Shown here: positions 9,728 to 23,159 of the stretch, one piece after another | How the letters are laid out: each line of letters begins with the position of its first letter | Numbering within the stretch: position 1 is the stretch's first letter | DNA from: Drosophila pseudoobscura | Lineage: Eukaryota > Arthropoda > Insecta > Diptera > Drosophilidae | Reading direction: 5' to 3' | Length of the DNA stretch: 64,000 nt | Assembly (NCBI RefSeq): GCF_009870125.1 | Contig: NC_046683.1 | Span: 50,297,869 to 50,361,868, forward strand | The notes under the pieces: model-generated | What the model saw: only the letters and a program-made list of their open reading frames with translations | What the model was told of the DNA's origin: nothing | Databases searched by the model: none | Translations under genes and position numbers: made by a program

Positions 9728-11140
9728 ACAGTCGAGCATCGCCTGCCAGGGGACCTGCAGGAGTCTGGCATAATTAACAAAAGCGCTCAGCAGGGCGCGT
9801 AATTTTGCCCGCTTTGCCAGTGTGTTGGCACTAGTAGTGAAATTATGCTCCTTTCTGGTCCCACTCCGTCGCCTGTCCCAGGCCCTGGCCCAGCCTGCTT
9901 CTGGTCTGGCCAGAACCAAAAAGTTTCCGCGCAAAGCCAAACTAAAGTAGTTTCCTCCCCCCAAAGACGGCGGATGGCAGAGCCAAGATCGGGCCACGAG
10001 ATTGGGCAGCAGCGAGACGAAACAGGCAGAGACGAGACGAGACGAGAGAGCAGAGCAGACCAGAGCAGAGCAGAGCATATGCTTTGGGGCTTGTGTCAAA
10101 GTGTGAAAAACTTTATGCGTCTTAATTAAATTTTATGTACAGCAGCACAGGGCGGGAATTATGCGCCAAAATATTGCTACAGCATCCAGCAGAGAAAGAG
10201 AGAGAGAGAGAGAGATCCACCGACAGAGAGCAACTTTTCAAAAGTGACAGCTGCAATGGCTAGCAGATTGCTTGCAAGAGGAGGCTGGTGGGGGGTGGGG
10301 TTGGGGTTGGGGTTAGCGAGTAAGGACCTGCCCTCGACTTGACTTTAAGCCAACCAATTAGCGAAAACTTAGCGGATAATTGAGTGCCTGATTATGAAGT
10401 TTATTTTCCACCTTCTTTATTTTTATCTTTCTTTTTGATAATAATAATAATATACGAGTAGTTACGGCATACATCGTATCGATTGCAAGTCTGTCTTGGG
10501 GGCTCAAACACTTGGCATTCAATCAAAGCAGTTCTTTTACTCCGCGTATATTGGGGTCTTAAATTGAGACCAAGCACATAATAGTGTTTGAAAGACGCCC
10601 TTTACACCAATAGATCCACCCTCACACCGATTTATAATGGAAACACTCTGCCCAATCTGACATTGCCGGTTAAATTTGAAAGGTTTTTCTCGGAATTTCG
10701 GGGAATTTTAATGAATAAACGTACGTAAATTTGCCAATTGAATTTCTAGGGAACAGAAATACATGCACCAGAATCTAGAAAAGTCTCGAGAGATTTCTGG
10801 GGAAAACCTTTGCGTATTATTTACAATGAAAACATTTGATCATTGCGCCATTCATTTTAATCAGATATGGAAAACAGATTGAAGGAAGCGGTACATAGAA
10901 GAGGAAAAGCATTCAGATTCGAAGTAAAAAAGATCAACGATACAACTGGGGTTCCCCCTCCAAAAGTATGCCCTCAAAAGCGCATTCCTTTAGGTATTAA
11001 TAGGGTTTATGGCTATAATAAGTAATGATTCGATTGCCATGTTTTTCGTGAATCATTCGTGATGATTCTGTATTCAAGGGGTACCCAAAAAAAGTCACCT
11101 TTTTGTAATTGTATTAATCTATTAATTTCGATTTCCGAAA

Positions 11141-11146
11141 TTTATT
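11141..11146 (-). terminator. Poly(A) signal of the MAPR-like gene
   Basis: TTTATT on the plus strand reads AATAAA on the minus strand, about 15 bp beyond the stop codon at 11162-11164. Confidence 0.6.
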
Positions 11147-11161
11147 TGTGATTTTATTAAT

Positions 11162-11677
11162 CTAGAAGTATGTCGGCGTTTGAGCTGAATTTAAAGCGTT
11201 CTGAATTACGTATTCATTGGATTTAGTTTTGCATCTTTCTTTGAAGCAATCCAATATTATTTGATCGGTCAAGATATCTTCATTCTGCAAGTTTCTTTTG
11301 TTTTCAACGAGCAAGGGCTTGCCCAGACGATCGATTGCGATGCCGATACAAGAATGCCTCGCTTCTAAGAGTTTTTCCCCGCAAAACTCCGTCACAGCCA
11401 CATGGCGGAGGCTGCTGACCGAAACACACTCCGAATCGCCCTTGACATGGTAGATCTTGCGCTCGAATGCCACTATAGTCCGGCCATCTGTCTGCGTCGC
11501 ATTGAAGTATTTAAGCTCTGTGAGTGTCATCTTAGCTCCGAACACCGCAGGCATCACTTGGTTCTGGTACAAGCGGCCCATGTTCGGCCAAGTTCTACGG
11601 ACATATCCAGCGATGCAGCTCAGCATGAGGGCACAAGTGTACAGGGCAAGGGCAAAAAATTCAATTCCGTACTCCAT
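11162..11677 (-). CDS. Divergent MAPR / cytochrome-b5-like membrane protein, intronless
   Basis: A single 171-codon ORF. Residues 5-26 are hydrophobic (FFALALYTCALMLSCIAGYV), giving an N-terminal anchor followed by RR, as in membrane-associated progesterone receptor components. Residues 50-80 fit the start of the cytochrome-b5-like fold: MTLTELKYFNATQTDGR, then IVAFERKIYHVKG, matching the family pattern LxxYNGxDGRpIyvaxkGxVYDVT. The family's following FYGPxGPY...GRDAS loop, which carries haem or ligand contacts, is not recognisable; in its place is a stretch ending EFCGEKLLEARHS. Typical members are about 190-250 residues, so this is short. It has its own AATAAA and no introns, which with the divergence suggests a retrogene-like, possibly testis-biased copy (inference). 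The overlapping plus-strand ORF (11402-11848) has no recognisable domain and is treated as a shadow. Confidence 0.72.
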   Translation of the reverse strand: MEYGIEFFALALYTCALMLSCIAGYVRRTWPNMGRLYQNQVMPAVFGAKMTLTELKYFNATQTDGRTIVAFERKIYHVKGDSECVSVSSLRHVAVTEFCGEKLLEARHSCIGIAIDRLGKPLLVENKRNLQNEDILTDQIILDCFKERCKTKSNEYVIQNALNSAQTPTYF

Positions 11678-14600
11678 TATTCTTTTAGAACTTTCGAATT
11701 TTGTTTCGTGCCGAATCTAGATTTTGAAATACTAAAAATTTCGAAACAAAATTTATTTCCACACACACCGGAAACTCAACGGTTGTTTTTCTCAATTTTT
11801 TTGTTGTTTCTCTTGGAATTTCTTTTAGGAATTTTCAGTGGGTGTTAGATATGAAGTCCCGTTTTGTAGACGTTTGATATCCAATTACCACTTGGCGTGT
11901 AAGTAGCCATCTCCCTGTGCCATCTGGAGGAGTCCAGCCATCGCCATGGCACTTCCCAGTGATGGACCCTGTGTGTTTTTTCTAACATTTCCCTAAACAT
12001 TTCATAAAACCTTTACCTGGGCTAATTAAGCTTTTTGCTTGTACCAAAATGAGCTGAAGCATACGAGTGTTTGGCCAGAATTTGGGGAATTTTTCTGGTT
12101 TTCTGGATTCTCATTATCATTCCAGGCATACACAGCAGGTTATACACCGGAATGTGAGTGTGTGTGACACATATCCTGCGGGCAGGGCGTGAGGAAAGAG
12201 GCTACTGGTGGCAGCCTGCCATGCCACGTGGCTAATTTCGAGTGTCACCAAACAGATTCTCTTTTATGAGGTGGGTAGTGTTTGGCTTCTCGGGGTGGTT
12301 CTACTTGAATTGAATTGATTGTTTTTATTCCCTTCAACAAGTAGAGAGAGAGAGAGAATTGAATTCATTTTTTGAATATGAATTTTCTATAGGTACAACA
12401 AAGGATTCCCCCTGATTCTTACCTTTCTCCACTTAATCACAATGAGAACCCCCCCCAAGACCCACACACAGATAGTTTGGGATACCATAGTTCAGTCAAC
12501 AGCAATTACGTGGCAGCTTAATTAATAGATGTATGTATGTACGAGTATGTGAATGTCCAATGGATAAATTATTCAGGCAACTCAATGGCTCCTCCTATAA
12601 TTGAGGTCTATTCATAGTTCGCTTGTTATTTAATGTTTCTGCAACTGTTCTTTTTTGTTGTTTTTTATTTGTCCGCCAACCAATTCCCCGAACAAGTTGT
12701 AAACTTTAATGGCATTTGGTTTTGTTGTATGTTATATGTATTTTTTGTGCCCTCATAATAGTTGACAACTATAATTTATGATTATTTTTTTTGTTTTTTT
12801 GTTTATTTTTGTGCTGTGCTGGCGGTTTGGCCAGTTGCCCAACTATCTTTTTATATATGTATGTATGTATCTTCACATTTTTTTTTTCCGTATGCAGTTT
12901 ATGTAAGTACGGTTGTTGTTTTAGTTGCAGGTATACCTGTAAATACCTGCAATGGCAGGTGGAAAAAAGTTAGTTATGGAATTGTTAACTAATGTACAAA
13001 TGCATTAGGTTGAAAAAACCATTGAACACAATTTAAGTGATAATAAATATAGTGCCATGGAGCGGGCATATTTCAATGAAAATTGTATTTTAAATTTCAT
13101 GGAAATTTAAGAGGGAAAAACAGAACAAAATGTTTTAGTCAATGGTCAACTTTCAGACAAAAGTCAGAGAGGATGCTGCTCCCAGGGAATAGAGACAGGG
13201 ACAGCAGGGAACATCATTAATACGCATTATTTGCATTTTCTCAGAACTTTTGAATCGATCAATTGTCGTTTATTCGCTTTCAAGTTGCGCTCTTTTCATC
13301 TGTGCAAAGTTTATCCGCCCCCTGCCTGCACCCCGCCCCTCCGTCACCCATCCACGCCAAGTCGAATTTTCTTCTCTGTCTAGCCGATGGCACCGGAAGT
13401 TTCCCAAGGAGCAGCAGGAGCAGGAGCAGCAGAAGCGGCAGCAAACCGGCTGCTAAGAGAAAAAAACTAAAAGAAAAGAAAAGAAAATGGAAAGTTTTGA
13501 TTTATAATCGTACAAGTTTATAGCTCCTCCAGTCGATGTCGATGTCGATGTCGATTCAGTTCTGTGTTGCATTTTCTTGAGTTGTCTATCGACTCGGAAA
13601 GGGGGATTTGTCAGGCGCTCAAGAATGGAATTCGATTTACCTCCATAGAATATTTAATTTATTTGCCATATCCGCTCTCTCCTCCCTTCGGTTGTCAGGT
13701 GTTGAATGGACATTCCATTCCGAATGAATGCCCAACAATAAGCTGCTTTAAGACCAATAAATTTCAATTAAAATGTCAACGTTTAGGGGGTAGGGGGATG
13801 GAGCTTGAGAGCTACCACTTACAATGTAATCCATGAATATATTTCGTATCTATTTTGTCAAAGGAGCAGAACGAGAAGGAGGACGAGGTGGAGGAGGAGG
13901 GTAGGAGGATTTATCGCTGCCATTTGCTTATTGACAGCCAGGAAAGTGAGCGTGACATGATGGAAAGTAATCTAATGGAGACCGGATAGACCAGCTGACT
14001 CAGGTAATTCATCATAAATACGGAATATGGAGAGCACTCACACTTACACTCACACCTGTGGCTCGTCCTTCTCCTCCTCCTCCGTCCTCGGTCCTCGGTC
14101 CTGGAAGTCATCAATCTTCTAAAAGGGAAGTTGACTTCCCCATACTCCTTCCCCTCGCCCCTTTATCCATTTCTGGGGGAAACTTAAATAAATTGTATGG
14201 CATATGGTATATGACTCGAAATTTACCATAAATATTTTAAAAATTTTGTTTCCCGAAAAATGGAGGTCAAGGCAATGGGAAAATTTAATGGAAAACTACT
14301 TTCAAAATATTAATCCCCTTCACCCTTATCAGGCAAAAAAATATCGTCGTCTCAAGCGGATAAATTTCGAGTTCTTTTTTCTGAGCCGCCGCCGTAGCCG
14401 TCGCCGCCGGAAAAACGTTTTAGGGCTTAAACGTTCTCTTTACTGGCTCAAAAAGAGAAAAAGAATTTGTGTGTTTTGGCCTTTTGCGCATAAAATAACA
14501 GCAAAAGAAGCTGCTGCTGCCTCTGCGAGTGACGACTGTGACGACCGAGCACTTTTGATAAGCCGCACAAAGGCAGAAAGGGGTTTACGAGCGTACTAGC

Positions 14601-17600
14601 TGAGTGGGGAGGGAGGGGAAACAAAAAAAAAAAGCAAAAAAAAAAGAAATAAATAGAAACGGAGAAACCCCACTGCCGTAAAATGTTCGAAATTGAAAAG
14701 GGCTTTGGGGAAAGGGTTACTGGAGGACGGAGGGGCCAATGGAGTGGATAGTTTGCGTCCTTTGGCTGCTGATGAATGCGTTCACTTGATTGCCGGCTAC
14801 CCATTTCCACATTTCTACATTTCCCCATCCCCCCCCCCCCATTCGATATTCCCCTCTCCACGCTTCACGCAAAAAGGTTTCCAACTTGAAACGAGACTTA
14901 ATGACACAAAGCGCACTAATTCAGTGCGCCACTCTATCTACACTCCACACTCAACATTGCTGGCTGCACTCAGACAGCGACTCCTACTCTCTGAATGGAT
15001 TCCCCTCCTCCCTCTCCTCCCTCTCAACCCATCATCCCTGCATCCCGGCATCCCACCATCGACAAGCGAATTATTGTAATCCACTTTGAAATTCAATTGC
15101 TACTGGAAAAAAATGAGACACAAATTGGTGCAAAAACGCACTGAGTGCAATTATCGGATATTTCCTGATTTCTGAAAAAGAGTGCTTCCTGGAGGATGGT
15201 GGTTGTGAGTCACAAAGGAGGCGAAAGCCTGCAGAAGGCCACAGCTAGCGGTTACCTAGGGATAACTTTGGAAATATGAAAAAAAAGAGGTTTGGAAAAA
15301 GAGGTTTGTGTGCTCCACATTTAAAACACAATCTTTGGATTTACTATCCCTTCAAAGACAGTAATGCCTCAATGGGGCGGATGGGTTATGTTCTCTATAT
15401 TGCCATTTCTCTTTATCGAATTAAAGTGAGACCGGTGCCCATCGATAGTCATTTCTTTATGTAAATATATTTCTCACAGAATGCAGAATTTTTAAAAAAA
15501 AATTCCGTTTTATCAAAATTAGCCTCAAAGGAATTTTTGTCAATATTTTAAAAATTATAAATGGTGAAAAAATTATACCTTTTAATGTTTCAAATGGATT
15601 TCAATAAAAGAAAAAAATAAATAAAATTCTGTTTAGCTCAAGTTTTAGACCAAAATGCATTTATTTTGGGTGTCCTTTAAATCCTTAAAATTTCAACATC
15701 TAAAAATATAGAAAAAATCTTTAAAAATCCTGTAAAAATATCTATTACAAACAAATCTACGATAACTGGTTATAATCTTTACAAATCTGAATAATTTAGA
15801 GGTGGCTTTCGTTATTATTTTGGAATTTCTAGAAGCGAAAATCCCTAAAAATGTACATAAACGAACTGCAAAAGAGGATCAACATGTTTTTCCTTATCGC
15901 AAAGCACTCTCTAAGCTTTAAACTACTCTTTTTGCCGTATCGTGCTGACCAAGACAGGCACAGTTTTCTTGGTAAATGGCCAAAAAAAAAAAGAGAAAAG
16001 GTTTATGTTTGCATTAAGTTATACAATATTCAAATGAACCGAAAGCAGGGCACAAACTTTTCCCAGCCCAACAACTCAAATGCGACTCGTGGGCATTAAA
16101 AAGATACAGATACACAGATACAAAGATACAGATGGGGCACGGCAGGGCACTCACAGCTCAGTTCGGCTTCTTGGATGACCACCAATGGGAATACGAAATG
16201 AAGGAACAAAAGCTGCAAATCTGTAATGATAATTCCACGATTATGTTTTTGTGCTGTGCCCCTGCCACAGCCACTGGCTCTGCCACTGCCACTGCTTATG
16301 GCAAAGTTTTTTGCTGTGTCCCTGCTGCTGCTGCTGTGCGTCGGCCATCGGAGATTGTTTGGGTGGGAGAGATGAGTGGCAGGCAGAGCAAATATTGTTG
16401 AAGGGAAAATATTTATCTTGTGCCTACGCTTAACACGTACCATACTCGTACGCCCCCATGGTAATTGCTGCATAATAAACAAGACTCTCTCACTCTCTCA
16501 GAGTCCTGCCTCCTGCCGCTTCTGGCAGTGCCATTCTTTTGTTATTTGCATTGTCATTTGTTGAACAAAAGCGCTTTGTACTTTGCCTGTGGGTTTAACT
16601 AATAAATACAACAGGAAACAAAGGATATTAGCGGGAACGAAGCATTTGATACCCTAGCAGATTGAAGACAGAAATGACATCTTTCTCTGCATGGCCAACA
16701 TCTGTTCAAAATCATAATACCCTTCTACCCAGAGAGCCACTGAGAGAGAGAGAGTGAGAAAGAATGCTCATTGTCAGAGGACAGCAGGACAGGCGAATGG
16801 TCCATGTTAAGTCAACAATAAACCAAACGAAACCAAACGAAACCAGTCGCCGGGCCAAATGTAATTTCGATACCAGATTAAATGCATTTGGGTGCTATTT
16901 TTCCGAGGAAAAGAGGAGGAGGAGGAGGAGCCTCATCCGAGCCCGAGGTTTTCGTGCCATAATTAACTGCAGGGGTTTCCAGGAAAGTGGCGCCTCCTCC
17001 TCCTACACCTCCGGCCTGCCCTCGCATTGATTTGCAGCAGAACAACCTTTTCGGTGCAGTCTTTCAAAAATTGCACAAAATTACTCGCACGTAAAACAAT
17101 AAATTTTCATAATATCCCTTTTGGAGAGCGAGAGAGAGAGAGAGTGGCTCTAACCCTGCTGTGCTCTGCCCACACGTGATGGCCCGCAGCGCGACCTCCT
17201 GCCAGGCATTCGGGCCACGTGTAAAGTGCAAAACTGCAGCATCAGCGAAATGGACAAAGTCGGGACCTCGTCAGTGGCAGAGCCCAGTGGCAGGGAAAGA
17301 GAGATATAGGAGTAAGGATGAGCATGGATATGGTACTGGCACTGGCACTGGCACTGGGTGTAGGGTGGATGCCCAGTGGCATGGTTAGCTAAAGATTACC
17401 GTTATTTGTATGCAAAGCAGCAGGCCAAAACCAAAAACCGACAACAACAATGTAACAGGGGGGGTGGGGAGGGGCAGAACTGCCATTCAATGTCAGGCCA
17501 AGAGCAGGAGATGCAGCAGGAACAGCAGGATCCGCTGGCGCAGAATGAGGAAACGGGGAGCAACAGTACGAGGAACGTGTTTCAATTTTTATGACATTTC

Positions 17601-20600
17601 AATGCAGTTTATGTCAGCGAAATGGCCACTGGAAAGGGTTGCCGTTGCCGTTGCCGTTGCACCCGAGACTGAATGGGGCACTGGAAACGCTTCTACAGAA
17701 AAGCTCGTTACAATTTTGGACAATTCAAATTTGCCCGAGGCAGAGGGGAGGGGGCGCCTCTCAGAACAGGGGGGGAAAAAAATAGTTACATCTACCCCGA
17801 AACATGTTTCTGGACAGTTTGCCACAATTCAATTGAATTGTAAAAAATGTTTCAAAAAATAAACAAACAAAAAAACAGCAAAAAACAAATCGAGAAAAAG
17901 AACGAGAGAGCATGAGGGCAGGTTGGAAGATGGACAACAAATTGTGAACATATGTGGCACATTGCTCATACGCCATGTTCCCATTTCCCCATTTTCCCAT
18001 CCCATTTCTCCCCCCTTGTGCTCCCAGAGATAAGCATTATTTTTTGTTTTTGTTTTTCGGATTGTGTATTTGCATATGAAACGCATTAGACAGTGCCGTA
18101 CCAGAGGTGGCCATTAGTCTGGTCCGGGGCTACCCACAGCCACCTGCATTGGCCCGCCACCCCCGCTTGCCAGAAATTACCTGAAGCTCATTTCGAAATG
18201 TTTGGCACGCAGCAGCCAGCCACTTGATGTTCATTTTATACAATTTTTATACATACATATATGCTTGAAGCCACTCGAAGGCATTATTTATGGGCAAAAC
18301 GTTTCGCTTCTTGGTGGCAAGGTGGCAAGGTGGCACACGCATCCACCTCCTGCTCTCCATAATGATCGAAATATTACTGTGGTGTTCTCATTAGGCGAGT
18401 CTTAGACGAGATGTTTATGGGAATGTTTTTCAGAAATACTTTTCAATGGAAATATTAACCTTTTATGTCTTGTTCGATGTGTGGCATCTATATATATATA
18501 TGTATATACCTTTACTCCTACTCCTTTATGTTTTTTTACAGACGAGTGCCGACTGTTAACCTTTTTTTTCCATTGGACGTGGGTTGGGGTAGAGAGAGAG
18601 ATAGGAGAGGCATGCAACATCATCAACAGCAACTTAAGTAGCTCAATAAATCTTGAGCTTAACATTTGTTGAAGCTTTTGCCAGTTGGCAAACGTGACTT
18701 GAGTGCGACACAACCAACACACACTTCTGTCTGTCTGTAGTCCTATCTGGCGGCGGCTCTTCCACTCTTCCACTCTCCCTCCCTCTCTCTGGCTCTATCT
18801 CGCTCTATCTCATGTGGAGGGGCCCCTCAAAGTATGCAGTAATATTTTACAAATGCTTTCATTGAAATGCAAAAGCTTCTTTCTGCCCTTGGTTACGTGG
18901 CCGCTCTGTCTCTGGCACCTGGATTTTCCACCCGAGCTGTGTTTTGAGTGCGTGTGCGTATGGAAGGGGATGAGTGTGATAAATTAATGCATTAGCTGAA
19001 AGTGCTGCTGCTGAGGACTCTACTCAACTGTGGTAATCGCACATTGTACACCCTCCCCTCCTGCTCATAGAATTTCCACTTAAACTGCTTCCAACATATC
19101 AATTTTGGCGGAGGGGGAGAGGGTGGATGTTAGCCGCCTTCGAGTTGACTTCATCAAAAAAAAAAAAACAAGAAACTCTCGCAGTTTTTCCAACTTCTTT
19201 TGGGTTCTGGCATTTGGCAATTAAATTTAATTAAAAGGTTGGCGCTACGCTGCTCCTCATCTATACAGGTCCATCATTCCGACAGTCCACTTAACAATTC
19301 AGATATTCAAATTAAGATGAAAAGAGGTAGAGGAACGTACAGAACCAGCCGGCCAGAGAATGCCAGAGAGGCCACTGAGAAAGAGAGAGAAAGAGAAAGA
19401 GAGAGAGAGAGAGAGTTGGTAAAAAATATTTTATCAAGACCAGTAGACGACGACGACGACTGGCCGCGGATTAAATTTAATTTTATTCATTGTGCACACA
19501 GAGATAAAAGGTGAAAAGTCTAAATGAATTTTAAATGCTCATTAAGCATACGACCCGTTGTATAATTTTTAGGTCCCAACCTTTTCCATTCCCTTTCTTT
19601 TTTTTTTCTTTTTATTTTGAGTTTGGTTTTGAGGCTCAAAAAATAATGAAATAAAATAATATTCCAAAAGGCAATTTCACTCAAAAGTTTAGAAAAAGAA
19701 TCGTACAAAAAGTACGGAAAAATATCTATGAAATCCTAATAAATACATGTATAAATAAATATAAATTAATAAATTCCACATTAAGTGGAAAAATGCACTC
19801 CAAAATTAAGGACAAAAATCAAGCAAAAATAGGATAAAATATTTATAAAATCTATACAAACTAAAGCTATAAATTTATATAAACTAAACCGACTAAATAC
19901 TTAATCTCTTGGAGAAAGTTTTACATTGAGAAGTTTTCCAGCCTTCCTCTTAGGTCTAGGCTTAATTTGATTACCCAATCCGCATCCCAAATCCAGACCC
20001 AAATCTCCATCAGATACGAGTATATTCCAGTGAAAATTAATTGATAAAACATGGCCCAAAGTGTGGGCGTGTGGGGGTGTGGGGGTATGCGGGTGTGGGC
20101 CAGTGCCCGGAACAGGCCATGACTTATGGGCTAGTTAAATAAATTTATGCTCTGTGATTTTCGCATAAAATTGATTTATCACATTAACCACAGAATGAAT
20201 TGGGCAAAGGGAGGGGGAATGAGGGAATGAGTGGCAAAGTGGAGTTGGACTTCATTTCATGCTTGTTGGCTTTGTGGCTCATCAATTGGCCAGAAGCTCT
20301 GCCAGATACATAGATGGGAGAGAGCAAGAGAGATAGACGGGCGGAGAAAGTAGTGGCAAATGTTGGCCATATATGAAAGTGGCATTAGATGACCCAAAGG
20401 GGGAAAGGCCATAAATCCCACTGGCTGGCTGGAAAGGTCAAGCGGACAAAAAATTGTACAACATTTCATGTCCACTGTACGAGCATGTCTCTGTGTCTGC
20501 GTCGGTGTCCCTTTTTTAAGCCACCACAAAGAAGGGGTTAATGGTGCGGTTGTACCATTGCTTTTTTGTGTGTGTTTTTGTTAGTTCTCCTCTTGATAGA

Positions 20601-22780
20601 GAATATTTATCACATTTCTAATGGAAATCTTTTGGCCGAAAGGCGAAAGCAAGCCGTAAGCGCATTTATTTCAATTCATATTCCTTGGGAGATCCCCCGC
20701 CGCTTGGGATAATCAACATAATGAGTGAGCGCATTCTGTCCCGAGCTCTCTCCCAATGGACTCTCCCACCTACCCCCTGCAACCCAGCAACCCTGCAGCC
20801 TTTGTAGGGCATAAACTAACCTAGAGATGGAGCCACAACCAGAGCCAGTAAGAGATCGAGATAGTGAGGAGGAGAGAGAGGGAGGCCACAGGCGAAGACG
20901 AGTTGTGTCAGAAACAAATGCTTTTCATTTCAAATGCAGCTGTTGCTTGGTTACCATCTCAGTCTCTGCCCAAGGGACACCCCAAGTCCCAGGACCAAGC
21001 CCTAGCTCAAGCTCCAGCTCCAGCTCCAGCCAAAGCATATTCCTTATCCTGCTCAGAGCAATAGTTCGCTCCTTGAAGGACAACAGATGTTTACTGTATC
21101 TTTTTGTACCACTTACGTGTGGAGTCCATAGTTTTGTGTGTTCGTATGTCCACTATGCCAGGATGGACTCGGGATGTACTTGTAATTGTTTCTTAGTTTC
21201 AGACCATTTCCATAAAAGAATATCTATATCTCCAATTGGCACCATTTCCACTTAATGGATATCCCCATAGTCGCCTATCATTCTCACTTGAATTTTTCAT
21301 CCTTCTGTGCATAGATTCATCTTCGAGGTGTGCTTATAAGGAGGCTAAAATGGGGGCTGGCTAAAAACATGTCTTGCGGTTAGGATTTCTTCTCCATCTC
21401 TCTCGCTCTCTCTCTCTCTCCCACTGAGCTTGTAATTGTGTCAGCTTGTGATTTTGGCCTGTAATTGGAATTGACATGAACACGGACATGAAAATCGTCT
21501 ATTTGTAGGCTCGTTGGAGAGGTTTCTACCACTTTCAACCACTTTTAAATATATTTTTGGGACAGATTTGGGCAGCACAAGGTTCGAAGGTTTCCTTTTC
21601 CCTTTTCCCTATGCTTTTTTTCTCTTTTTTTTTTTTTGTTTGTTATATTTTTGCGTAACACACTTTGGGGATAGGTTTCCTTTCCCAGTGTTTGATTTGT
21701 GCCTGGGAAAACGAAAGAAAAATGAGAATCGAATGCGTACGCATACGCATGGCGGCATTAGTAGGATTTTCCCGACACACAAAACACACACACATGAACC
21801 ATAAAATGGCATCAATTGTATGTGGCATAAGGGCAGAATGAGAGAGACCCAGGAGTAGCAGCAGCAGCAGCAGCAGCAGCTTGCCTCAAGGCGTTTATCG
21901 TTTGTAAAATTCTAGATTTGCATGTATTTGCTTGTCATAAAAAAGAGCATCAACGACAGCAAGAACGAAAGAATGAAAGCTTGGGTGAAAGCAGGGCCAA
22001 GCAACAACAAAAAATATAACAAAATGTTTTTACATCTTTATGGGACAGAGAGAGCGGTTTCAAGGATCCCAGCAAGTGCAAGATTACGCATACGCAATGT
22101 GGCCACTCCCCTCTCCCAGCCACTTTGTGCCACAATATGTGCCCTGGGAAAAAATGGTGTGTTTCCCTCGGACTCCATCCTCTACCCGCCGCATAAATCA
22201 TTTCGATTTCTACATTAAAGATACTTAAAGGTTTCCCGTTTGCCCTTTTGCGTGCTGGCAAACAATTAAGGCTGAACGCCACATAAAACTTGTTGACATT
22301 GGGGTCTTTCAAGGGGCGCCGCCAAACAACATCTAATAATCTTTTAAATAATTATATCCATAATGTGCACGAAACATGCCAACTTGAATGCCACTTGAAC
22401 TTTGCTTTTGGCATAGTTTTTTTTTAGATAGACCAGGAAGCTAAAGGCCAGATAAATATTTTAGAGCCAACAAAACAAAAACTTTCCATCGAAAAGAAAA
22501 ACTTTGTCACACAAAACATTATTCATGCGCAAATGTTTTGGTGTTTTGAGAGTTTTCCGAAAGATATTCAGCATTGGACTTCATTCAACTGCAATTGCGA
22601 TTATCTACGAGTTATTTTCTACTCCTTTTTCTCTTTAACTCATGTTTCTCTTTGTGTGGTTTTTTTTTTATTCTCTGAAGAAGTTGTCGTGGAAATGCCA
22701 GTTAATTGAGTCGTCCTGTTTAATGTTACTGACAGGACTAGACGGAGTTTATTGTACCCTGAGTCGCATGGGGTATGATG
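11678..22780. other. Large non-coding stretch
   Basis: No gene is supported. It contains a GA run (12344-12357), four GTCGAT hexamers (about 13532-13556), GGCACT hexamers (17332-17357), a CAG run (21858-21880), many T and A runs, and AT-rich islands at about 15470-15860 and 19520-19920. ORFs of 60-140 codons occur on both strands, with low-complexity translations and no domain I recognise. Confidence 0.55.
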
Positions 22781-22989
22781 AGCTATGAGACGTTGTTCCT
22801 ACATTGGGAGAGAGCTGTCCCACCCCGTTCTGTATGAAAACCTTGAATATTTTCGTACCCAACATCTTTTGAAGGGCATCAAACGTTTCGGCCTAGCAGT
22901 CGCACTTTCTTTTCTTGTTCCGAGTCTGCTTTCTGTTTCTGTTTGGCTCTATCTTTTCGCCTTTTTGGTTTGTTGTTATTTTAGCCTTA

Positions 22990-23159
22990 GCATTTGCATG
23001 CTTATCTCATTAGCCACCAAACAAGTTCATTTGCCAGGCCATGGGCAGCACGTAGCAGTCCGCAGTGGCACTGGCTGCCGTTTGACATTCGGCTGGGCGG
23101 CCCTTCCGCAGCATCCTTTTCCGCCCACTGGATCGCCCATTTGCATGCAAATGTTGTTG
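22990..23159. promoter_or_regulatory. Octamer module, copy 2
   Basis: The block at 22990-23034 matches 2104-2147 at about 40 of 44 positions with one single-base indel. It starts GCATTTGCATGCT, then ATCTCATTAGC, and ends AACAAGTTCATTTGC. The 16-bp palindrome CATTTGCATGCAAATG recurs at 23138-23153, again followed by GT-rich sequence. Block-to-palindrome distance is 148 bp here against 182 bp in copy 1. The indel would break a shared reading frame, which favours a non-coding role. Confidence 0.5.

Larger units (their letters stand above)
8264..11140. other. Non-coding stretch between the Ir and MAPR-like genes
   Basis: No gene is seen. It holds a 21-base G run (8392-8412), a 14-base T run (8518-8531), a GGCAGT hexamer tract (about 9691-9727), a GA run (about 10190-10215) and a telomere-like GGGGTT repeat (about 10291-10314). 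A small hairpin lies near 10550-10580 (TTGGGGTCT facing AGACCAA). Sequence from about 10380 to 11160 is AT-rich. Confidence 0.6.

Noticed and set aside
9518..10099. 193-codon minus-strand ORF
   Set aside because: Much of it is translated GGCAGT hexamer (Cys/His runs) and other low-complexity sequence, with no conserved motif.
10291..10314. Telomere-like GGGGTT repeat
   Set aside because: Only three or four units; fly telomeres are made of retrotransposons, so this is a simple repeat.
11402..11848. 148-codon plus-strand ORF opposite the MAPR-like gene
   Set aside because: The minus frame has the membrane anchor and b5-like motif; the plus frame has none.
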